Assembly: GCA_016906335.1 (NCBI GenBank)
Contig: JADEYG010000002.1
Span: forward strand, 1-64,000
Source of the DNA: Novakomyces olei
Lineage: Eukaryota; Ascomycota; Novakomycetes; Novakomycetales; Novakomycetaceae
Direction of reading: 5' to 3'
Length of the DNA stretch: 64,000 nt
The notes under the pieces: generated by a model
Databases searched by the model: none
What the model was told of the DNA's origin: nothing
The model's input: the letters and a program-made list of their open reading frames with translations, nothing else
In this document: one piece after another, positions 19,400 to 29,447 of the stretch
How the letters are laid out: each line of letters opens with the position of its first letter
Position numbering within the stretch: position 1 is the first letter of the stretch
Program-made: the position numbers and the translations under genes

Positions 19400-22300
19400 G
19401 CTCGAACTTCTCTCGGTCGCCCAGCTCGAGCCAGATTGGGCGCATCCCCGCGCATCGAATATTCACCACAAAATCTACTACTCCCGAACAATCGTCGCAT
19501 CTCATTGCGAATACAATTATTTCCTATCACGATCACGAGATACCGGCACGAGCACTGATCGACTCCGGCGCCACTTCCAACTTAGGCCTTCGCTAAACAA
19601 AATCGTCTTCCAACTGAAGCCAAGCAAACGCCCGACCACTTGCGCGGAATCGACGGCTCCCCAATATCGAACGGCCTCGTGACTCATCATACTACTCAAC
19701 TTTCCCTATGTCTCGGTAAATCAAATACCCAGCACCATGAACTTATCCAATTCAATCTCATGCCAATCTCCGGCTATGACCTTATTCTCGGAAAGCCCTG
19801 GTTGGACCTTCACGATCCAAAAATTACGTGGTCCAAGGGCTTAATCCACTTCGACTCTTCATATTGCAAAAAGTCCTGTTTTCGCACAGACTCTTCTATC
19901 CCTATCCATATGGTTGCTTCCTCGACTATGGCGCGACACCTTTTGTCGCCTGAGTCACAATGTTGGCTTGTTAGCGCTGCGACACTTTCGGAAGCCTCAA
20001 CAAACAACACTCCTATTCCGCAACCATACAAGGACTTCGAGAACCTCTTCGACAAGAGAGCTTCTACTAAACTTCCATCCCATCGGCCATGGGATCATTC
20101 CATTCCCCTCCAAGACGGAGTTTCGCCTCCTTACGGACCTATTTATTCCCTCTCAGAGCCTGAGCTTAAAGCTCTCAGAGAATACCTCTCCGAAAATCTT
20201 ACAAACGGTTTCATCCGACCTTCTACTTCGCCTGCGGGTGCTCCCATACTCTTCGTTAAGAAGAAAGACGGCTCACTTCGCCTATGTGTCGACTACAGGG
20301 GCCTTAACTCAATAACAGTTAAGAATCGCTATGCCCTGCCACTCATTTCCGAACTCTTGGATCGAGTTCGAACAGCCAAAATATTTACTCGCCTAGATCT
20401 ACGCGGCGCCTACAATTTGGTACGCATCAAAGAAGGCGACGAGTGGAAAACGGCATTCAGGACTCGCTATGGACATTTCGAATACCAAGTGATGCCTTTT
20501 GGCCTTACAAATGCGCCTGCATCATTTCAAGCGCTGGTAAACGATGTCTTGAGGCCTTATCTTGACCGATCCGTAGTCGTCTACTTAGACGACATCCTCA
20601 TTTACTCCGACAGCCTAAAAGAACATGTGCAACATGTCCGAGAAGTCTTACACAAGCTGCAAGAAGCTAGCTTGTTTGTCAAACTGGAAAAGTGTGAGTT
20701 CCACACTACCCAAACGGAATTTCTTGGGTTCATTATTTCTACAAAAGGAATATCGATGGCTCCAGATAAAGTGCAGGCAGTACAAGACTGGCCTCGCCCA
20801 CAAAATACTACTCATGTTATGGCCTTTCTAGGCTTTGCAAATTTCTACCGACGTTTCATTCATTCGTACAGTAAGATGGCACACCCACTTACTCAACTTC
20901 TTCGAAAAAACGTCCCGTTTGATTGGACCTCAGAGACTCAGACGGCCTTCGATGCCCTTAAATCCTCCTTCGTCTCTGCCCCAATACTTCGTTACTTCGA
21001 CCCCGACGAGCCAGCAGTAGTAGAGACCGATGCTTCTGATTACGCTGTGGCGGGAGTCATTTCTCAAACCGATGACGACAACATTCTTCGCCCTGTCGCC
21101 TATTATTCCCGGAAAATGACGCCTCCGGAACTCAATTACGAAATCTACGATAAGGAAATGTTGGCTATAGTGGCTTGTCTCAAAGAATGGAGAGTATACT
21201 TAGAACAGCCAAGGCACCAGACAATCATCTATACAGACCACCGCAATTTACAACATTTTCTCAAAACTAAACAACTCAACCGACGACAAGTCCGATGGGC
21301 GCAACTTCTAGCCTCATACGACTTCACTATTATATACCGGCCTGGAACCAAGAATGGGAAAGCTGACGCACTGACGCGACGCAGCGACTACCCCCTTACC
21401 AAAAAGGACGATCCCGATCGCTCCCAGCCCCTCTTAAAATCTCATCAGCTAGTATTCGCTGCAAGCGCCACGAATCCCCTATCCGACCTCGAACGGAAGA
21501 TTGTCGCCGCCTACAGCCAAGATAAAAAGCTGAGCGAAATAATCAAGCTGTTGAAGACACCCGAAGCATCAAATCACCTCGGGAAGTACAAACTAACCGA
21601 TTCGGGACTCCTCTTGCTCCAAAACCTCATCGTCGTACCTCAGGATGCCAACCTTCGGCGCCTGATTATCGCGGAAAGCCACGACCTGCCTTCAGCTGGG
21701 CATGGTGGCCAAGCGAAAACACTTGAACTCATATCTCGACAATACTATTGGCCGAAAATCCGCCAACATGTCGACGATTACGTCAATACTTGTGACACGT
21801 GCGCCAGATCAAAGGTCATACGGCACAAGCCTCTCGGGGAGCTCTCTTCTCTCCCCATACCCGAACAACCGTGGAGTTCCATCTCCATGGACTTCATTGT
21901 AAAATTGCCACCTTCATCGGGCCTCTCAAGCACACAGCAATGCGACTCTATTCTCGTCATAGTATGCAGACTTACCAAAATGGCTCACTTCATCCCCTGC
22001 AACGAGTCTATGGACTCTCCGACACTGGCGAACATCTTCATTCAGTACGTCTACAAGCTTCATGGACTCCCGCAAAGTATCATTACGGATCGCGGTTCTC
22101 TATTTGTCTCGCAGTTCACAAAAAGCCTCTGCGCGCAGCTCAAAATCAAGCAAAACATCTCTACGGCCTACCATCCTCAGACGGATGGCCAGACAGAGCG
22201 CCTCAACCAGTCGCTTGAGCAATATCTTCGCGCATATTGCAACTACCAGCAAGACGATTGGGTTACTCTACTCCCATTGGCTGAGTTTGCCTACAATAAC

Positions 22301-22634
22301 GTGTCTCACTCCTCCACCAAAGAGTCCCCGTTCTACGCCAACTATGGCTACCACCCGGTGTGCAATATTCAATTAAACTTGTCTCCAAGCCCAGCAGCAA
22401 ACGAACGCCTACAATATATACGGGCATTGCACAACACCATCAAGGCCGAGCTGGAAAACGCATTAAGCAGCCAAGCCAAATACGCAGATAGGAATCGCCT
22501 ACGCCACGAATTCAAGCCTGGCGACAACGTATGGCTATTCCGTAAACACCTTCGTACGGACCGGCAGTCCGACACTACAAACGTCTCGGACCTTTCCAAA
22601 TACTCGAACGCATCGGTACTCGATCATACAAGCT
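19400..22634 (+). CDS. pol region of Ty3 element 1 (broken)
   Basis: Main open stretch 19640-22634. Protease end (YDLILGKPWLDLHDP), reverse transcriptase with CVDYRGLNSIT, GLTNAPASF and YLDDILIY, RNase H (ETDASDYAVAGVISQ), the integrase zinc domain (GHGGQAKTLELISRQYYWP...CDTCARSK) and catalytic core (SMDFIVKLP, ITDRGS, HPQTDGQTERLNQSLEQ) appear in that order. No chromodomain is visible because another repeat lies there. The gag-pol junction is not open, so this copy looks broken. Confidence 0.8.
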
Positions 22635-22835
22635 TGTCATGATCCTCGCCTTGGCGAGTTCCTGACAACCGCGTTGGGAAGCGAGGGGCGACGCCTGTAG
22701 TCGGACTTGGGATGTCCGCGCGTCGCAAGCTTCGCCAACGCGGCCCAACACTTTGGCTTTTGGCGACCCGTTCGACGCACCCACACACAATCGTGGGGTT
22801 TGCCAAACGCAGTACACCTCGAGCACGGACCAGCA
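22635..22835 (-). repeat. Fragment of LTR family 4 inside Ty3 element 1
   Basis: Starts TGTCATGATCCTCGCCTTGG, the reverse complement of the 3' end of the family-4 LTR (compare 33240-33429 and 52480-52676), up to about GCGGCCCAAC. Beyond 22750 the sequence diverges from the LTR. A minus-strand frame there encodes GPCSRCTAFGKPHDC, a cysteine cluster of unknown origin. Confidence 0.65.
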
Positions 22836-22961
22836 ACACTTCTCTTCTGCTCTTCCATTTTGGATGGATCAAATTTTTTCTCACCCTCCTTTTATTCAGT
22901 ATTTGTCGCTACATTACTTATTTGCCCTCACAGGAGTTCGCGCCTCGGAGGGGGGTTATCG

Positions 22962-23428
22962 TGTAATGAACCACTTAGCGTTAGTTAGGGTTAGGGTTAT
23001 AGATATAGTTTAGGGTTATGGTTAGGGTTTACCCCACCTAGGATCCCTACCTAGGATCCCTTCCTAGGATCCCCTCTTCATTACTTACCTTTTTCCCCTC
23101 TTTTATTTCGTCTATACATTTCCGCGCGTTTATTTACTTTGCGCTATTTATTTGTTTACTTCTTTCCGTTTCCGGCGCAGCCCCTTCGCAGCGTGCTGCG
23201 CCTTTCTCCTCCGTCCGTAGCTTATAAATAGCGCCGTGGTGAGCCCAGCTCCCCACGGGTTAATCTATATAATTTTCTATTCTATAATCTATTCTATTTT
23301 CTATCTATTTATTTTCTATTCTATTCAATTTCTCTATTTAATTTTCTAATATATTTTCTAATATATTTTACTTTCAGACGCCTACGTTTCGCTCCGCCTT
23401 TCTTCCCTCCTTTCCCCCTTTCCTCACA
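22962..23428 (+). repeat. 3' LTR of Ty3 element 1
   Basis: Preceded by a purine tract (GGAGGGGGG). Carries TTAGTTAGGGTTAGGG, then three CCTAGGATCCC repeats, then the same promoter and end as the 5' LTR. Followed by AATTA, the target duplication. Confidence 0.85.
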
Positions 23429-24724
23429 AATTAGAGGAGATTTCAGTAAGTAAAGTAGAGACAGAATTATTCATGTAAAGACAGTAATTATTTCAAATAA
23501 TAGAGTTAAATATAAGTTATATAGAGTCAACTTCTCAACACTCCCCATGACTCTTAGAACTTATGATAAATAAATAAATGATACTGCTAGAGGTTAGATC
23601 CCATAGAATAATAATTGAATAAATTTCGTGAATTTGTTTCCAATTAAATTCTTTGTTAAACCGTCAGCTCTCATCATTTGTGTAGGACATCTATGTAATT
23701 CAATAAATTCTTTTCTTATATAATCCATAACATAGTAACTTGTATTGCTTAAATGTTTCGATCCTTAATAATTTCCTCCAGTATTAGCTAGTAGTATGCA
23801 TGCATTGTTATCGCAATACACTTTTGGTTTATATAGCGTGGGATAATTCAACTCTTCCAATGAATATTTGAAGTAAAGTGATTGATTGATTTTTATTTTC
23901 AATGCTTCAAATTCTGCCATCATGGTACTTGGAGTAACTATTTTCTGTTTTTGTGAATTCCAAGATATAGGGCCATTGTTTTCTCCAATAGATAGAACAT
24001 ATCCAGATCTTGATTTCCTGTCTGTAGTGTCGCCAGCAAAATCTGCGTCTCCCCACGCAAGAATTTCCAGTTTAGGCGTTTTCAGATACGTTATACCATA
24101 GCCAATTATTGAGTTTAGATATCGCATCGTACGATTCAATGCCAATAAGTGATCTTCGCTTTGATACTTGGTGTGTTTACTTAGCATACTGACTGCATAT
24201 CGTAATTCAGGGCGTGTCCACTCAGTCAAGTATATTAACTTTCCAATAATTGTAGCATAGATCTCCAGGTGATCATCCTTATCATCCGTGGGATGATATA
24301 AAGCGTTTACATTAACAATAGGCTGTGATATTGGTTTAAAATTTGATGAAGTGTATTTCTGAACAATTGATTTAGAGTAATTTGATTGAGATAATTGAAG
24401 TATTCCCATATCTCTATCATACGTGATATCCATTCCTAAATAGCGTTTAATCTTTCCCAACGATTTGATTGAATAATATTCCCAATGTTCTTTCAATAAT
24501 CATTAGATCATCGACATAGACAGCAATTATTAAATCATCTCCACAGTATACAGCATTGTCTTTATTTGACTTCTTCAATCCAATCGTTAACGTTGAATGT
24601 AATTCTGTATTCCATGATCGAGGTGCTTGCTTGAGTCCATATTTACTCTTGTTTAGCCTGCAAACCTGATCTTGTCGTCCCGTAATTCCTTCAGGAAGTT
24701 TCATGTATACAGTCTCGTTCAATT

Positions 24725-24845
24725 TGTTAAGTCGGATTGATTATTTTCTTGTAGGCTATGTAGACTATATATGTGTATACTAAACTAACTCTAACAAACC
24801 CTAGCAAACCCTAAACCTAGTCTAAGTTTGGGTTCTACTATAACA
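24725..24845 (-). repeat. 3' LTR of copia B
   Basis: Reads TGTTATAGTAGAACCC on the minus strand, with the telomere-like AGGTTTAGGGTTTGC in its first half, and ends CGACTTAACA. Confidence 0.85.
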
Positions 24846-25345
24846 CTCCCCCGGAACCCAGACTTGATAGATCCACGTGTTAGGTGAGTCGCCCCCAGTT
24901 TAGTAACATGTAAGCAAGCGCTGTTGAGAGCATTGTAGCACGCATGTTATGGTTGTTGACGGCGAAAGCCTAAAGGAGAACCCAATTGCCGGATTTCACG
25001 CCGGCTCTGGGACTATGATGAAATTAAGAGATAGAACTGGGTTTTTATAGATTGGGTCTCCCCAAAGTTCGATTACACGTAGCGAGAAAAGTAGAAGCAG
25101 GACCTCTATTTATATCCTCGCTACGTAGAATATTCTAGAAACACTAACTACTTAAACGATTAAACAAACTAACAAGTAAAAGCAGTCAGAACAATAATAG
25201 TCAATAATGAATAAATAATAAGTAAATATTTAAATAAATATTCAATATTAAATAAAGACAACAAACAAATAATAATATAGCGCTTCAATAGCGTCGGTGC
25301 TATCGAAGACGCAATAACAATATAGAAATAAATTAAATCGTAACA

Positions 25346-26230
25346 CTACTCTCCCCTCCCGAGGCGTAACACCTGTAAGCCTGAATAAATAAACTTCTTT
25401 TTCGTGTTGTAATAAGCAGGAAGAGTGGCTCGGTAAACTTCAATTGCTTCCTGGTGCTCGTTCTCAACTTGAAGTTCCAAATCCGTTCCTTTTGCACTCT
25501 CAGCATCCCACACGACTAGACGCTTGAGACGCGAATGGGTGTATGCAAACGAGTACCCAGTGATAATAGAGTTCTCGAGGGTCATTACCGCATGTAACGT
25601 CCCCGGTTCCATTGTCATTGCTTTCCCGGCAGTCAAGAATGTTAACTCGAGGCCGCACAGAGAGCGAATCGCTAGTGGTAAGAATAGATCCCCGTGGCGA
25701 CGGTGTCTGGGTCCAAACAGACGTAAGTTCTCATCCGTCGGTGGCCAGGTAAAAACAAGTTTCTTGCCAGAAAGACACATAATTGTGTTGGCCAAAAGAA
25801 TGTTGTCGGCATGAACATCGGTTATAAGAGGCGCTGGCGATGCAGCAGACAGCCAAAGAGAAGCTAGATTTTGATGCTCTTTGAAAGGCTTAAGTAGCCT
25901 CATCATATCCTCACTCGGGACAATGTTGTACGCCGCAACTCCATCGGTCTTTGATGTAAAGAATTGTAGTACAAAGTTAGAAACATGGACTTCGTTGTCC
26001 AATTCGCGGACGTTCGTCTTTGCAAAGCTGCACGGACTTCCATGTAGAAGATCTTTGATAACGTTTTCGGCAAACTTTTCGTTATCATGCGTCTCTGGTT
26101 CGCATATCTGTGGCTTCTTTTGTGTAGCCCTTTGTAGTATCGAAATGCCCAAGTCGTAGTTTGTGGCATTTTCTGCGTTCTTTTTCCATAACTGTAAACT
26201 TTCTTTTAGCACCTTGTTGTGCGTGTGCTC
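25346..26230 (-). CDS. Accessory JmjC protein, incomplete copy
   Basis: Frame almost identical to the C-terminal ~290 residues of the accessory protein at 58356-59393. It contains the JmjC core with TDVHADN, the LSGKKLVFTW strand and the EPGTLHAVMT histidine, and ends at the LTR border exactly as in the whole copy. The zinc-finger part is not present, and the frame abuts the chromodomain end of pol. Part of a fossil element. Confidence 0.8.
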   Translation of the reverse strand, partial: EHTHNKVLKESLQLWKKNAENATNYDLGISILQRATQKKPQICEPETHDNEKFAENVIKDLLHGSPCSFAKTNVRELDNEVHVSNFVLQFFTSKTDGVAAYNIVPSEDMMRLLKPFKEHQNLASLWLSAASPAPLITDVHADNILLANTIMCLSGKKLVFTWPPTDENLRLFGPRHRRHGDLFLPLAIRSLCGLELTFLTAGKAMTMEPGTLHAVMTLENSIITGYSFAYTHSRLKRLVVWDAESAKGTDLELQVENEHQEAIEVYRATLPAYYNTKKKFIYSGLQVLRLGRGE

Positions 26231-27746
26231 GTGCTAAATTCTTCCTTTTCGCATGATAATCGGCAACAGCCTCTTGTGCATGACTTAAATTGCTGTATGG
26301 CTCCCAAGTGCGATCGTCTGGGCCATATCCTTTCCAATGCACTAAGTATCGTATTCCGCGACGGCGTCCTTTGTGTTGCACAATATGATCCACTTCATAT
26401 TCATTTGTTTCTTCCAATATATCCGGTACAACAAAATCTGTCGGGTCTCTATTAAACCGATCTGGCTTGTGTGGTTCCAACATTGTTTCGTTAAATACAT
26501 CATGTACTTTTATATGTGCTGGTAGCTCCACTCGATAAGCACTCCTCCCAATTCGTTCAATAACTTTGAAGGGTCCGATATGTATGTGGTCAAATTTTTC
26601 ACTTGGTCTTTCACTTCGTATATGCGTTTTACGAATCCAGACAAGGTCTCCTGATTCATAAACCGGTCCTGGTCGTACCTTCCTGTCGTAAAACCTCTTC
26701 ATTTGCTTAGCGTTGTCATTCAATAATTCATTGATTTTCTCAAAATGATGACTCCGATTAGTGGCAGTCTCATTTGCTGTAGGATTCTCTGTTTCTTGTC
26801 CATTTAAAGATAATCTCGGGTGATATCCATAACAAATAAAATAAGGCGATTGCTGTGTAGCGCTGCTAACTGAGTTATTCATAGCAATCTCTGCAAAAGG
26901 TAGCAAAGTTATCCAGTTTGTCTGGTAATAATTAACATAGCATCTCAAGTATTGCTCCAATGTTTGATTCATCTTCTCAGTCTGACCGTCGGTCTGTGGA
27001 TGATGACTGGTCGACTTATTCAACGTAATTCCCAATTGTTTCGCTAAACAGGTCCAAAATTTACTCACGAATTAAGGATCTCTGTCTGAAATAATTTCGT
27101 CAGGAAGCCCATGTAAGCGTACAATCTCTGAAATGAACTTTGTCGCTAACTTTTGAGCTGTGACAGCTTCTTTAATCGGAATAAAATGCACCATTTTAGA
27201 AAATCTGTCCACCACAACCCATATAGAGTCAAATCCTCCCGCTTGTGGTAATTTAACAATAAAATCCATAGATATAGATTTCCATGGTCTGGTCGGACTT
27301 GGTAGTGGATTTAGTAATCCCGTTCTTTTGTGGCGCGTTGTCTTGTTTCTCATACATGTTGTACAGGCTTGAGCATAATCTGTAGCATCCTTTGTAAGGC
27401 CTGGCCATGTAAAATGCCTTTTTAGCAGTGCGATTGTTTTCGCTGTTCCAAAGTGACCTGCTAATGGGTGGTCATGAGCCTGTGACAATACTTTAATTCG
27501 ATCCTTCTCATCGACAAATAATTTAGTTGGCATAGCGATTGCTGTTTCTGCCTGCTCTTGAGAATCTCCTGTGGTTTGGTCGGTTGTAATAGCATTTGCG
27601 AACATTTCTGGTGCTAGCAATATGCGCTGTTGGTTGTCCATATAATTGCTTTTCTTTAATTCATTTAACTCGGTACGTCGACTTAGAACATCAGCACCTC
27701 CATTTGCTGATTCCTTTCGGTACGTGATCACAAAATTATACTCTGA
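26231..27746 (-). pseudogene. pol fragment (RNase H end, integrase, chromodomain) of the same Ty3 copy
   Basis: Carries the zinc domain HDHPLAGHFGTAKTIALLKR...CTTCMRNK, the catalytic core SMDFIVKLPQAGGFDSIW through HPQTDGQTEKMNQTLEQ, and a chromodomain (YEVDHIVQHKGRRRGIRYLV, HWKGYGPDDRTWEP). Near-identical to 56624-58137 of the whole copy. Confidence 0.8.
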
Positions 27747-27786
27747 TTAGCGATTGCTGTTTCTGCCTGCTCTTGAGAATCTCCTG

Positions 27787-28587
27787 AAACTTGTGACATC
27801 TTCAGGTTCTGAATGACTTGACAGCAAAGTGTCTTCAGCCCTGATGGTCTCCGGTTTTAACTGGTCCGTTTCACGATTGCTCGTAGGAGTTGCGCTGTCA
27901 TGGGTAGCCTCGCGGGTAGAATGATCTTCCTGATGGCTGCCTTCGCTACTTGCAGTTACCTTGTCTCCAGGAATTACTGTATCTGGCCACTGAGGCCCAA
28001 GATCTGTTGGGCTAGGGACCTCCACAACAGGCTCTTGAGGTTCGGACGGGACAATCAGGTCCTTGCCTCGTTTGTTCGGAAATAAGCTGGCATCTCTAGA
28101 CACAATATTCTCTTAGTATTGATGTTATAGAATTTATTAGCCTTTTGCGTATTCGAGTGGCCCAAATATATGGCCATCTGACCTCGGGGGTCCAGTTTGT
28201 TCCTGACCGTTGGGTCTCGCACCAGTGCTTGACAGCCAAAGGGTGCTTCCATAGTGAGCTCTGGCTGTTTGCCAGTCCAGTACTCATAGGGGCTTACATT
28301 TTAGGCTTGAAACATACGTTCGATTACGCAAATATAACGCAAGGGCCGCATCCTTGACATAGTAGACTTCAGACAAAGCAATCTGTTGCAATCGTCGATC
28401 TCAATGCTGACACTGCCCATGACCTGAGGGCCAACATTTTGTCCGTTCGCGACCTTTAGTGTCAGGTTTGCCTCTTTCCTGTCATTCAGATTGTCAGGGC
28501 AGTTAGTAATGTGAACTGCAGCGCCCGAATCTATTATTCAGTTTCACTCTCATCAGGTCCTCTCGGATTTGAACCATGTGTTCCTCT
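27787..28587 (-). pseudogene. pol fragments of copia B
   Basis: 28055-28252 matches the region after the copia integrase core (APFGCQALVRDP, QMAIYLGHSNTQKANKFYN). 27787-28103 is the Ser/Thr/Glu-rich linker before reverse transcriptase. 28260-28587 has protease-like and pre-integrase text (NLTLKVANGQNVGPQVMG). Broken. Confidence 0.6.
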
Positions 28588-28985
28588 CTGTTATGGGGGC
28601 TTTACTTCCAAGAGGTCGTAAAGGTGCAATAAGGTGAATATGCCAGATCTCACGCTGGCTCTGTTGAGGATACGTGGAGAGTAGGGAACCTAGTAATAGA
28701 AAACCAAAATATTGAACACCAAGATTTGATTACACGTAGCGAACATAAGAGGGGAGTGTCCCATTCTTATGACGCTCCGTGGGGCTTAGCCCATAAAACT
28801 TATCAAACTAAACTAATTAAACTGACTAAGTTGCTATCTAAAAATAGAAGCTAATAGTTATAAATAGAACTAATTAAAAATAGAAGTCGTAATACAAAAT
28901 AAAGTGAAACAAAACAAATTAAAGAAGTAAAAGCGCTATCTTCAGCGCTAGCTAGCGCCTCATATAGCGCACCGTAAAACTCTCC
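28588..28985 (-). repeat. Diverged relative of the JmjC-family LTR
   Basis: Starts TGTTATGG and keeps the layout of the 400-bp LTR: an inverted repeat around CCAGATCTCACGCTGG, GATTACACGTAGCGA, and an AGCGCTATCTTCAGCGCT stem near the other end. Sequence identity is low. It interrupts the gag region of copia B. The right border is approximate. Confidence 0.45.
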
Positions 28986-29266
28986 GTATTTTCCGTATAG
29001 CTTTTCCAGCTTCGCCAAGGCTTCCGATCCGAGGTCGCAATTCATTATGCTGGGTCTTACTCTGTCCGATGCAGACATGAGTATAATCCCAAGCAACTCA
29101 CATTCCTTTCGTAGGATGTCAGCCTTCCTTTATTGTCCGGATCGACTGCCGCGAGGTCCTCCTCCGTGTACCCTTCCGAGATCCTAAGAAGTCGAATAGC
29201 CCGGGTCCATTCATAATAGTTTTCCGGCTGCAGTCTGGGCAGCCTGAACTTGACTTCGTCCGACAT
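28986..29266 (-). pseudogene. gag fragment of copia B
   Basis: Starts at 29266 with MSDEVKFRLPRLQPENYYEW, a typical copia gag opening, 60 bp inside the 5' LTR; further gag text (LGSEALAKLEKLYGKYG) follows. Broken and incomplete. Confidence 0.65.
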
Positions 29267-29326
29267 ATTTGTTGCAGCGCTTCTACCTAATGAACGGAGA
29301 AAGCTGTTCTGGCCAGGCTCATAACC

Positions 29327-29447
29327 TGTTAAGTCAGATTGATTTTTTTCTTGTAGGCTATGTAGACTATATATGTGTATACTAAATTAACCCTAACAAA
29401 CCCTAGCAAACCCTAAACCTAGCCTAAGTTTCGGTTCTACTATAACA
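29327..29447 (-). repeat. 5' LTR of copia B
   Basis: 121 bp, TGTTATAGTAGAACC...CTGACTTAACA on the minus strand. Followed on that strand by GGTTATGAGCCTGGCC, complementary to the anticodon arm of initiator tRNA-Met (half-tRNA priming as in copia and Ty5). Confidence 0.85.

Larger units (their letters stand above)
17537..23428 (+). mobile_element. Ty3-type LTR element 1 (5.9 kb, whole length but broken)
   Basis: LTRs 17537-17988 and 22962-23428 (TGTAATGAACC...TTTCCTCACA) with a 5-bp target duplication AATTA on both sides. gag, protease, reverse transcriptase, RNase H and integrase regions are all recognisable; the region after integrase is replaced by an LTR-family-4 fragment. The LTRs are very similar apart from one block in the 5' LTR, so it is fairly young. 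Roughly two or three breaks. It is inserted in the copia-A 3' LTR. Confidence 0.85.
24945..27786 (-). mobile_element. Incomplete copy of the JmjC-bearing Ty3 family
   Basis: Minus-strand, broken copy lacking its 5' part. The 3' LTR is 24945-25345 (401 bp), preceded by the accessory JmjC frame and the C-terminal half of pol (RNase H end, integrase, chromodomain). It is nearly identical to the corresponding part of the whole-length element at 53474-59793. It sits inside copia B; the left flank is ACGCA, and no matching duplication is found on the right because the 5' end is gone. Confidence 0.85.
24725..29447 (-). mobile_element. Ty1/copia element B inserted in copia A (broken)
   Basis: LTRs 24725-24845 and 29327-29447 (121 bp each, about 5% different by eye), flanked on both sides by CAATT. 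A purine tract (CCGGGGGAG on the minus strand) precedes the 3' LTR, and the primer site GGTTATGAGCCTGG follows the 5' LTR. Inside are gag (29266-28986), protease/pre-integrase pieces and the integrase-RT linker (28587-27787). Two foreign insertions sit in it: a diverged LTR (28588-28985) and a large Ty3 piece (24945-27786). Most of pol is absent. Confidence 0.85.

Noticed and set aside
26230-26250. Chromodomain-JmjC fusion in the 25-27 kb copy as a designed fusion protein
   Set aside because: The whole copy keeps the two frames separate, and the border shows no GT-AG rule; more likely a feature of a broken copy.
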